The notes below the pieces were generated by a model. The model was not told the DNA's origin. It saw nothing but the letters and a program-made list of their open reading frames with translations, and made no database searches. A DNA stretch of 64,000 nt, taken from assembly GCF_030167915.1 (NCBI RefSeq), contig NZ_JARGNB010000007.1:1-64000 (forward strand), written 5' to 3'. Source of the DNA: Aquabacterium humicola. GTDB taxonomy: Bacteria; Pseudomonadota; Gammaproteobacteria; Burkholderiales; Burkholderiaceae_C. Of the stretch, positions 25,416-32,657 are shown in pieces. The first letter of the stretch is position 1. Each line of letters starts with the position of its first letter. Both the position numbers and the translations under genes were made by a program.

Positions 25416-26846
25416 TCAGCGGCGGGCGCGGATCTGGAACGAGTCCTGGGCCAGCGTTCCGTCGGTCACTGCGACGAAGGCCTGGCGCAATTGGTCCAGC
25501 GAGGCCAGCGGCAGCGCGGCGAAGTCGGCGCCCGCCAGCTCGCCGGGCAGCGCGGCCAGCACGTCGCGTTCGGTGCCGAAGCAGGTCACCGTCTCGGTCA
25601 GGCCCTGCGGGTTCATCGTGATCTCGAAGCGCATCGCGCCCGGCAGCTGCAGCCCGGTGGCGGCGCCGATGCGCGAATCCGCCTGGAAGCGGTTCGGAAA
25701 GAAGCGGGTGATGCGGCGCTGCTCGTCCTGCAGGAAGCAGTAGACGTGCGCATCGCGGCTGGGTCGCACGGACAGGCGCACCGCTTCGCCCCGGCCGAAG
25801 CCATTGGCCGTGGGGCCGGCGATGCGCAGTTCCAGCGGGCGCGGGGCGACCGCGAAGGCGGTCGCGGCGGGCGCGGGCGGCGCCACCGGCGCCACCGGCG
25901 CGGGCGGTGCCGCGGACGGCGCCGCGGGCGGCGTCGTTGGCAGGGCCGGCGACGGCGGCGGCGGTGCGGGCGCTGCCGCGGGCTCGGCCGACAGGGCGGC
26001 CTGGAAGAAGTCGAGCGTGAGCTTCGGTTCGCGCGACAGGTTCAGGCGCGCGCGGTAGCGGCCGATCGCGTCCTTCAGCGCCGGGCTGACCTCGCCGTCG
26101 AGCGGGCCGTCCCACAGCCGCTGCAGCCGCAGCTGCTGCTGGAACCAGCCGATCAGCTGCGACGGCCGCGTGGCCATCGTGTCGAACCAGTCCTGCACCT
26201 CGGCGGCCACCGCGGGGTCGTCCAGCCCGGCGCCGAAGCAGCGCCAGTACGGCACCTTCGCGAGGCGGCCGATCAGCTCGGCGGCGGCGACGTCGGCGAG
26301 CAGGCGCAACGCGGCGGCGCCCGTGTCGCCACCGGCGGCCGGCACCACCAGCCGGGTGCCGAACTTCTGCAGCTCGGCCTGGCCGCCGGCCAGCGTGACG
26401 CCGTGGCGCGAGCCGCTGCCGGGCAGCTGCGAACGGTCCTCGGGCGCCTGCAGCGACAGGTCGAGCGTGAAGGCGTCGACGGACGTCTCGCGCCGCAGGC
26501 TGCCGGTCAGCACCGGCGCGGTGGCGCCCGCCGCGCCCGACGCTGCCGGCGCGGCCAGCAGCCGCACCGCGCGGCTGCGCGCGCTCATGTCGGCGGCGGC
26601 GGTCAGCAGCAGCTCGCGCAGGCCGCCGGCGCCGCGCGCGGCACGCTCGTCGATCTCGCCGACCTGCAGCAGGAGGTCGCGCGCGCCGTGGTCGAGCAGC
26701 AGGTGGTCGACGCAGCGGCGCAGCGCGGCGGCATCGCTGATCACGCGCTGCGGCTCGGGCGCGGCGGCGGCCGGCGTCGGGGTGGCGATGAGCGCCGGCA
26801 GCGCAAGGGCGGCAAGCAGGCGCAGCGAACGGGCAAGGACGTCCAT
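25416..26846 (-). CDS. Secreted DUF4384-type protein with PG-binding-like segment
   Basis: This gene encodes 476 residues. The ATG at 26846 gives a signal peptide (MDVLARSLRLLAALALPALI). The middle contains IGWFQQQLRLQRLWDGPLDG followed by EVSPALKDAIGRYRARLNL, a peptidoglycan-binding-like helical repeat. A Pro/Ala linker leads to a carboxy domain with GEAVRLSVRPSRDAHVYCFL and ITRFFPNRFQADSRI, the pattern of DUF4384. Such proteins occur beside secretion or signalling systems, but their role is unknown. It precedes the transglycosylase by 19 bases and may share its transcript. Confidence 0.65.
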   Translation of the reverse strand: MDVLARSLRLLAALALPALIATPTPAAAAPEPQRVISDAAALRRCVDHLLLDHGARDLLLQVGEIDERAARGAGGLRELLLTAAADMSARSRAVRLLAAPAASGAAGATAPVLTGSLRRETSVDAFTLDLSLQAPEDRSQLPGSGSRHGVTLAGGQAELQKFGTRLVVPAAGGDTGAAALRLLADVAAAELIGRLAKVPYWRCFGAGLDDPAVAAEVQDWFDTMATRPSQLIGWFQQQLRLQRLWDGPLDGEVSPALKDAIGRYRARLNLSREPKLTLDFFQAALSAEPAAAPAPPPPSPALPTTPPAAPSAAPPAPVAPVAPPAPAATAFAVAPRPLELRIAGPTANGFGRGEAVRLSVRPSRDAHVYCFLQDEQRRITRFFPNRFQADSRIGAATGLQLPGAMRFEITMNPQGLTETVTCFGTERDVLAALPGELAGADFAALPLASLDQLRQAFVAVTDGTLAQDSFQIRARR

Positions 26847-26917
26847 GCGTGCTCCGTTGCGCCGGCCGTGCCAACGGTTCAAGCGAGGTGGATACTCCGC
26901 CGCGAGGAGGTGCCCCG
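26847..26917. promoter_or_regulatory. Short divergent promoter region of the LSGC gene
   Basis: These 71 bases separate the DUF4384-type gene (minus) from the candidate deamidase gene (plus). They contain a strong Shine-Dalgarno (GAGGAGG) for the plus gene. I could not identify -35/-10 boxes with confidence. The two genes could share regulation. Confidence 0.35.
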
Positions 26918-27721
26918 ATGCCCATCAACGTGAACAACTGCCGCACCAACCCGACCACCGTGTCGCTCGGCAACTTCAACGGCGGCACGTTCATTCCGGC
27001 CATCGCCGCCGGCGGCGACCATCGGCACTACACGGCGGCCAACTGCCGGGTCAACCTGAATCCGACGATGAACGTCGGCGTCGGCGTCGCCGGCATCACC
27101 AGCCTCGACCCCGCGGCCAACGCCGCCGGCGACACCTATTTCCTGCCCTTCGCAACCGACAAGATCTGCTCGATCGTGCTGCCGGCGCCGGCCGCCGCGG
27201 CGGCGCAGTCGTTCCTGACGACGAACCTGTCGGGCTGCATGGTCTACGTCGACCGGGTCAACGGCGTGCCCGGCTCGATCGTCGTCTACCACGCGAACAA
27301 CCAGACCAACGCCCCGCCCGGCCACCTGGGCGGCCAGCAGCCGACGCTGCAGCTGCCGGCCTGCACCACGCGGCTGAACCAGCTCTACGTGGCCGCGCGC
27401 GGCGTGCTGGCGGCCGCGCCGTACAACCTGAACCTGGCGCCCGCCGGCAACATCGACAAGCCGGCCTACAACTTCGGCGCCAACGCCGAGGTGCTGCGCA
27501 AGACCGCCCAGAACCGCACGAACGTCGAGTTCGTCGGCGGCACCATCGTCTTCGGCGTGGTCAACGGCGCGGCCTGGGAGCTCTACTGGGCCACCTACGG
27601 CAGCTGCGAGTACGACCGCCCGAAGAAGGCGCCGAAGGGCTGGTTCGGCCACCGGCACCGCAACCCGACGGCCCTGGCCAATCCGAACTACCGCGTGCTG
27701 GGGTCGGGCCGCATCGTGTGA
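26918..27721 (+). CDS. Candidate CNF1/BLF1-like deamidase toxin or T3SS effector
   Basis: This gene encodes 267 residues with no signal peptide. An ideal GAGGAGG precedes the ATG. Residues 104-107 are LSGC and His125 follows 18 residues later in SIVVYHANNQ. In CNF1 and Burkholderia lethal factor 1 (BLF1), a Cys in an LSGC motif and a His 12-15 residues downstream form the glutamine-deamidase site. A later stretch, FVGGTIVFGVVNGAAWELYW, resembles the C-terminal beta strands of BLF1 as I remember them. The polar, Asn/Thr-rich amino end could be a type III signal. The gene sits near the T3SS locus and beside a transglycosylase. The motif is visible; the toxin role is inferred and no similarity search was run. 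Confidence 0.5.
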   Translation: MPINVNNCRTNPTTVSLGNFNGGTFIPAIAAGGDHRHYTAANCRVNLNPTMNVGVGVAGITSLDPAANAAGDTYFLPFATDKICSIVLPAPAAAAAQSFLTTNLSGCMVYVDRVNGVPGSIVVYHANNQTNAPPGHLGGQQPTLQLPACTTRLNQLYVAARGVLAAAPYNLNLAPAGNIDKPAYNFGANAEVLRKTAQNRTNVEFVGGTIVFGVVNGAAWELYWATYGSCEYDRPKKAPKGWFGHRHRNPTALANPNYRVLGSGRIV

Positions 27722-27758
27722 GCCGGGTCCACGAGGTGGGTGTCGGCAATGGCATGGC

Positions 27759-27782
27759 GGCGCGGCGTCGTGGCGCCGCGCC
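27759..27782. terminator. Bidirectional hairpin between convergent genes
   Basis: A perfect inverted repeat, GGCGCGGCG and CGCCGCGCC with a 6-base loop, lies between the stop of the deamidase-like gene (27721) and the stop of the SnoaL-like gene (27783). There is no T run on either side, so it is a weak or bidirectional terminator candidate. Confidence 0.45.
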
Positions 27783-28208
27783 TCAGGCGGGCTGCGGCAG
27801 GCTGTGCCACCAGATGCGTGCAAGCGAACAGTGGTCGCCGTTGAACGTGGCCTGGAGAACACCGTCGAGCACCATTCTTGGCAGGGGATCGCCCGGCTTG
27901 CGCGCAACGAGGGGGGTGCCGGTGGACCGGGCCCAGATCTGGAACAGTTCCTCCGATGCGACCTGGTACGTGGTACGCCAGTGCGCGATGCCCGAAGTGG
28001 CCGCCGTGGCCAGGACCTCGAAGGAGACCTGGACGTCTTCTTGGAGTTGCACCCGCTTCCAGTACTCGCCGAGTTGCGCGGTGCCACGCTGAACCTGGAA
28101 CGGCGTGTTGTGGTATTCGCCATCGGGCAGGAACAGCGCCGCGAACATTCCGGGGTCGCGCTGCTCCCATGCGGCCTTGTAGCCGAGCATGAAGTCGTCG
28201 ATGTTCAC
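27783..28208 (-). CDS. SnoaL/NTF2-like protein
   Basis: This gene encodes 141 residues from a GTG at 28208. The start, NIDDFMLGYKAAWEQRDPGM followed by FAALFLPDGEYHN, is the usual helix and Asp-containing loop of the SnoaL/NTF2-like fold. It lacks a signal peptide. Members act as small isomerases or ligand-binding proteins, and no substrate can be given. The stop is adjacent to the hairpin at 27759-27782. Confidence 0.7.
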   Translation of the reverse strand: MNIDDFMLGYKAAWEQRDPGMFAALFLPDGEYHNTPFQVQRGTAQLGEYWKRVQLQEDVQVSFEVLATAATSGIAHWRTTYQVASEELFQIWARSTGTPLVARKPGDPLPRMVLDGVLQATFNGDHCSLARIWWHSLPQPA

Positions 28209-28433
28209 GGCAACTCGCTGGGTGTGGGTGTGCGGCGCCTGAGCCTGGAGCCGACGCGTCCGCGGCGTCGGGAGGCTGGGACGGGAGGCTCGAGGCGGGA
28301 GGCCGATGATAGGCCGGACGGCCGCGCGCGCCCCGACGCCTGCCGACGACGCAGACGGCGCGCGTCCCCCTGCAGGCGGCAGGTCAAGCGGAACGGAACG
28401 CCGTCGTCGGCGCATCGTTTCGCATGGCCTTGC

Positions 28434-28787
28434 TCAGGCGTCGACGATCGTCTCGAAGCCGCCGAAGATCATGCGCTGCCCATCGAAGGGCATGTCCTCC
28501 GGCTTGTGGTCCATGCGCGGGTCGGCCATCGATTTCTCCATGCCCTTGTCGCGCGTGGCCTTGTCGGGCCACTCGATCCAAGAGAACACCACGCTCTCTT
28601 CCGGCGTGCGCTTGACGGCCATCGGGAACGACGTGACCTTGCCTTCGGGCACGTCGTCGCCCCAGCACTCGACGACGCGCAGCGCGCCGTGGTCCTTGAA
28701 CACCGCGGCCGCGCTCTGGGCGATCGCCTGGTAGGCCTCGCGCTTGGCGTTGGGCACCGCGATCACGAATCCATCGATGTAGGCCAT
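28434..28787 (-). CDS. DUF1428 family protein
   Basis: This gene encodes 117 residues starting MAYIDGFVIAVPNAKREAYQ, with AGGAG upstream. The pattern VVECWGDDVPEGKVTSFP and VVFSWIEWPDKATRDKGM, then MPFDGQRMIFGGFETIVDA, is the DUF1428 (dimeric alpha/beta barrel, YbaA-like) family. Function is unknown. Length is usual. Confidence 0.9.
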   Translation of the reverse strand: MAYIDGFVIAVPNAKREAYQAIAQSAAAVFKDHGALRVVECWGDDVPEGKVTSFPMAVKRTPEESVVFSWIEWPDKATRDKGMEKSMADPRMDHKPEDMPFDGQRMIFGGFETIVDA

Positions 28788-28893
28788 GGGGGGCTCCTTG
28801 TCGGGTCGAGGAAACGAACGTCGCGGCAAACGCGGTGCCCGGCACGACGTGCAGGCGCGGCCGCGTCGTCCGGGACATAACATCGCGCGCACC

Positions 28894-29400
28894 ATGAAGA
28901 CCCTCCCATCCTGTCTGATGCGCCTGGCCTCGGCCGTGCTGCTGGCCCTGCCGCTCACCGCCACCGCCCAGGTGCCGGTGGCCGCGCAGCCGAACCACGA
29001 GCTGCTGCTGGCCGCGGCCGATGCGAAGCTGGCCGCCAACAAGCGCCTGGTCTACGACTTCTGGCGCGAGGTGTTCGAAGGCGGCCAGCTGCAGCTGGCC
29101 GAGAGGTACCTGGCCGAGTCCTACATCCAGCACAACCCGAACGTGCCGACCGGGCGCGCCGGCTTCGTCGAGTTCTTCGGCAAGTTCGCGAAGCCCAAGC
29201 CGGTCGAGCCGCGCATCAAGGCGCCGCTGGTGGCGATCACCGCCGAGGGCGACCTGGTGATCCTGAGCTTCGTGCGCGAAGCCGCCGACCCGGCCGACGC
29301 GGCGAAGAAGTACACGACGACCTGGTTCGACATGTTCCGCATAGAGAACGGCCGCATCGCCGAGCACTGGGACGCGGCGCCGAAGCAGGCACCGCGCTGA
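28894..29400 (+). CDS. Secreted SnoaL-like protein
   Basis: This gene encodes 168 residues with a signal peptide (MKTLPSCLMRLASAVLLALP ending near TATAQ). The mature part holds the polyketide-cyclase-like SnoaL pattern: LVYDFWREVFEGGQLQLAER, then YIQHNPNVPTGRAGFVEFF, and TTWFDMFRIENGRIAEHWD. It diverges from the DUF1428 gene by 106 bases. Periplasmic SnoaL-like proteins of this type have no established substrate. Confidence 0.8.
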   Translation: MKTLPSCLMRLASAVLLALPLTATAQVPVAAQPNHELLLAAADAKLAANKRLVYDFWREVFEGGQLQLAERYLAESYIQHNPNVPTGRAGFVEFFGKFAKPKPVEPRIKAPLVAITAEGDLVILSFVREAADPADAAKKYTTTWFDMFRIENGRIAEHWDAAPKQAPR

Positions 29401-29434
29401 CGCGCCGGCCCCAGCGGCCGCGCTCGCCTCGGAG

Positions 29435-30919
29435 CTACGCCGCCGCGGCGGCCAGCGCGCCTTCGCGCACCAGCGCATCGCCGATGCGCAGCACGTCGGC
29501 CACCAGCTCGCGCGCCTGCGCCATGCCGGTGCGGGCGCCGACGAAGCACGGGCGCAGCGCCAGCCGGCCGCCGATGCGCGTGGTGCTGGGCATGTTGCGG
29601 TTCTCGCGCATCAGCCGGCGGTGCAGGCGCTGGTTCAGCGCATCCAGGTCGTCGACGCCCGGCGCGACATAGCGGAAGCAGCAGATCGACAGCGTCGGCT
29701 CCAGCAGCAGCTCGAGGTTCGGATGCGCGCGGGCCATCTGCGCGACGGCGGTCGCCATGTCGTTGTGGCGGCGCACGCGCTCGCGCAGGCCAGCGATGCC
29801 GATCTCGCGCAGCAGCGCCCAGACGACGACGCCGCGCGCGGGCGCGCTGAGCTCGACGCCGTAGTCGAAGTACGGGGTGCCGAAGTCGTCCATCGAGTGC
29901 TGCGTGCCCGGTTCGGTGGCCGCCGGCTCGACGCTGCCCTCGAGGTAGTGCGCCGGCTCCTGCGTGAACGCGCGCTGCAGCAGCCCGCGGTCGTGCACGA
30001 AGGTGGCGCCGATGCCGACCGCCGCGCCCAGCCACTTGTGCGGGTCGACGATCACCGAGTCGGCCAGGGCCAGGCCCTTGAAGAGCGTGGCCACGCGCTC
30101 GTCGAGCAGGCCGGGCAGGCCGTAGGCGCCGTCGACATGGAACCACAGGCCCTGGGCCTTCGCGAGCTCGCCGATGCTCGACAGCGGATCGATCGCGCCG
30201 GTGTTGGTCGTGCCGGCGTTGGCCACCACCGCCATCGGCAGCACGCCGGCGCGGCGGTCGGCCTCGATCGCCGCGCGCAGCGCGTCGACGCGCATGCGGC
30301 CACCGGCATCGCAGGCGATTGCCCGCACCGCGCGCCGGCCGAGGCCGAGCACGCCGGCGGCGCGCTGCACCGTGTGGTGCGTCTCGGTGCTGGCGTAGAC
30401 CGCCACCGGCCGATGCAGCTGCAGGCCGTCCGCCGCCGGGTCGCAGCCCAGGCGCTCGAAGGCCTGCTGGCGCGCGGCACCGAGCGCCAGCAGGTTGGCG
30501 GTCGAGCCGCCGCTGCTGTAGACGCCCTGCATCGCGCCGAGGCCGAAGGCGTCGGCCAGCCAGCGCAGCGACAGGGCCTCGAGGAAGTTGAACGAGGTCA
30601 GCCCATAACGCTGAGGTGACGCGACCGAGGCCGCGGTGGCGGCCAGCGTCGCGACCGTCGTCGCGCCGGTGGTGATGAAGCCGCTGAAGCCGGGCCGCGG
30701 GATCGCCGAGCCGAAGGGCACGACCTCGTGCAGCAGCTCGTCGACCACCGCGTCGGCGCCGATGCCCTGCTGCGGCAGCGGCGCATCGAGCCGCGCGCGC
30801 CAGCGTGCGCCGCCGTGCAGCGCGTCCGGGTGCTCGAACGTCAGGTACGCGTCCAGCCCGGCGCCCAGGCGCTCGAGCAGCGGCTGCAGGCGGCCGGTTT
30901 CGGCGGCTTCGGTGGTCAT
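29435..30919 (-). CDS. PLP-dependent group II decarboxylase
   Basis: This gene encodes 494 residues of the aromatic-L-amino-acid/glutamate decarboxylase superfamily (fold type I). The PLP-binding Lys295 lies in SVIVDPHKWLGAAVG. Asp263 of LWFHVDGAYG and the substrate/PLP His in STETHHTVQRA are present. The amino part (PLPQQGIGADAVVDELLHEV, then GFSGFITTGATTVATLAATA) is typical. The exact substrate cannot be read from sequence. It overlaps no gene and follows the DUF3455 lipoprotein by 2 bases, so they may form an operon with cysK upstream. Confidence 0.85.
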   Translation of the reverse strand: MTTEAAETGRLQPLLERLGAGLDAYLTFEHPDALHGGARWRARLDAPLPQQGIGADAVVDELLHEVVPFGSAIPRPGFSGFITTGATTVATLAATAASVASPQRYGLTSFNFLEALSLRWLADAFGLGAMQGVYSSGGSTANLLALGAARQQAFERLGCDPAADGLQLHRPVAVYASTETHHTVQRAAGVLGLGRRAVRAIACDAGGRMRVDALRAAIEADRRAGVLPMAVVANAGTTNTGAIDPLSSIGELAKAQGLWFHVDGAYGLPGLLDERVATLFKGLALADSVIVDPHKWLGAAVGIGATFVHDRGLLQRAFTQEPAHYLEGSVEPAATEPGTQHSMDDFGTPYFDYGVELSAPARGVVVWALLREIGIAGLRERVRRHNDMATAVAQMARAHPNLELLLEPTLSICCFRYVAPGVDDLDALNQRLHRRLMRENRNMPSTTRIGGRLALRPCFVGARTGMAQARELVADVLRIGDALVREGALAAAAA

Positions 30920-30921
30920 GG

Positions 30922-31437
30922 TCAGCTCGCGGAATAGAAGAGGTAGTCGGCCGTGTAGGGCACGCGCACCTGCGTGCCGAGCAGGCAGCTGCCGGCCGGC
31001 GCCAGGCCGCCGGTGGTGTGCACGCGGCGCACCGCGGCGATGTGCGTGAAGCGGCCGGCGCCGCCGGTGCGCGTGGCCTGCAGCAGCAGCCACGGGATCG
31101 CGTCGGCGACCGGCGCATCGGCGCGCGCGGTCGGCTTGGCTTCGATGCGGCTGCCGTCCAGCGCCTGCCAGTACGGGCCGGCGCCATGGTGGCCGACGCG
31201 GCGGCCGTCGGCATCGAAAAGCGCGGCATCGGGCGCGACGAAGGCCCAGGTGCTGCCGACCTGGCCGGGGCGGCATTCGTAGACCTGCACGCCGCGTGCG
31301 GCCAGCGTGGCGACGAGGGTCTCGCCGGCGCCCACCGCCAGCGCCGCGGGCAGCGCCTCGGACGCGGGCGTGTCGGACTTCGGCGTGGTGCAGGCGGCCA
31401 GCAGCACCGGCAGGGCCGCGAGAACGAGTCGCTTCAT
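30922..31437 (-). CDS. DUF3455-like lipoprotein
   Basis: This gene encodes 171 residues with a lipoprotein signal (MKRLVLAALPVLLAACTTPK, Cys16). Mature features GVQVYECRPGQVGSTWAFVA, GHHGAGPYWQALDGSRIEA and GRFTHIAAVRRVHTTGGLAP match DUF3455. The function is unknown. It begins 2 bases after the cysteine synthase stop and ends 2 bases before the decarboxylase start. Confidence 0.8.
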   Translation of the reverse strand: MKRLVLAALPVLLAACTTPKSDTPASEALPAALAVGAGETLVATLAARGVQVYECRPGQVGSTWAFVAPDAALFDADGRRVGHHGAGPYWQALDGSRIEAKPTARADAPVADAIPWLLLQATRTGGAGRFTHIAAVRRVHTTGGLAPAGSCLLGTQVRVPYTADYLFYSAS

Positions 31438-31439
31438 GC

Positions 31440-32522
31440 TCAGGCCACCTGCGCCACGGGCGCTGCAGGCGCCGCCGGTGCCGCCGGTGCCGCCGGTGCC
31501 GCGATCGACGCGAGGATCGCGCGTTCCTCGTCGTTCATGTCGATGTCGATGCCTTCGAACAGCGGCGTCGACAGGTAGCGCTCCCCAGTGTCGGGCAGCA
31601 TGCAGACGATGTGGCTGCCGGCCGGGGCGTTGCGTGCGACCTCCAGCGCGGCGGCCAGCGTGGCGCCGCTGGAGGTGCCGACGAAGATGCCTTCCTGCGT
31701 CGCCAGCGCGCGCGCCAGGCGCATCGCCTCGGCGCCGTTGACCTTGACGATCTCATCGACCAGCTGCTCGTCGAACGCCGCCTGCGTCAGGCGCGAGATG
31801 AAGTCCGGCGACCAGCCCTGCATCGGGTGCGGCTTGAAGGCCGGATGGGTGGTGGGCTGGCCGGCGGCATTGCACGGCTGGGCGATGCCGCTGGACAGCA
31901 CCGGCGCGACGTCGGGCTCGGCGGCGACGACGCGGATGGCCGGGTCGGCCGCCTTCAGCGCGCGCGCCACGCCCAGCAGCGTGCCGCCGGTGCCGAAGCC
32001 GGAGACGAAGGCGTGCAGCGGCTGGCCGGCGAAGTCGCGCAGGATCTCCTGCGCGGTGGTGCGGGTGTGGATCTCGGCATTCGCCTCGTTGTCGAACTGG
32101 CGGCACAGGAACCAGCCGTGCGCCTCGGCCAGCGCGATGGCCTTGTTCAGCATGCCGGTGGCCTTCTCGGCGGCCGGCGTCAGCACGACCTTGGCGCCGA
32201 GGAAGCGCAGCAGCTTGCGGCGCTCGACGCTGAAGCTCTCGGCCATCGTCAGCACCAGCGGGTAACCCTTCTGGGCGCAGACCATCGCCAGGCCGATGCC
32301 GGTATTGCCGCTGGTGGCCTCGACCACCGTCTGGCCCGGCTTCAGCACGCCGCGGCGCTCGGCGTCCTCGATCACGGCCAGCGCCAGGCGGTCCTTGACC
32401 GAGCCGAGCGGGTTGAAGGACTCCATCTTGACGTGCAGGTGCACGCCCTCGGGAGCCAGCTTGTTCAGGCGGACGATCGGGGTGTTGCCGACGGTCTGCA
32501 GGATGTTGTCGTAGCGGGGCAT
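31440..32522 (-). CDS. cysK: Cysteine synthase (O-acetylserine thiol-lyase)
   Basis: This gene encodes 360 residues of the fold-type II PLP family. The signatures are VGNTPIVRLN, SFNPLGSVKDRLA with PLP Lys43, EATSGNTGIGLAMVCAQKG and the phosphate loop GFGTGGTLLGVARAL. The enzyme makes cysteine from O-acetylserine and sulfide. The carboxy end has an Ala/Pro-rich tail encoded by three 9-base repeats, which is not typical. Whether it is the housekeeping cysK or a second isozyme cannot be told here. Confidence 0.9.
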   Translation of the reverse strand: MPRYDNILQTVGNTPIVRLNKLAPEGVHLHVKMESFNPLGSVKDRLALAVIEDAERRGVLKPGQTVVEATSGNTGIGLAMVCAQKGYPLVLTMAESFSVERRKLLRFLGAKVVLTPAAEKATGMLNKAIALAEAHGWFLCRQFDNEANAEIHTRTTAQEILRDFAGQPLHAFVSGFGTGGTLLGVARALKAADPAIRVVAAEPDVAPVLSSGIAQPCNAAGQPTTHPAFKPHPMQGWSPDFISRLTQAAFDEQLVDEIVKVNGAEAMRLARALATQEGIFVGTSSGATLAAALEVARNAPAGSHIVCMLPDTGERYLSTPLFEGIDIDMNDEERAILASIAAPAAPAAPAAPAAPVAQVA

Positions 32523-32657
32523 GAAGAATCCTCGTCAGGTTGAAAGCGGTCCGGGGTCGACCGGTGGAAGCGGACTGTCGCGGCCCCCGCGTTCCACCAG
32601 CGTTCCCTGACACCGCCGCCCCAGCAGCCGGCGGCCGCGGGGGATACTTCGTCGCCC

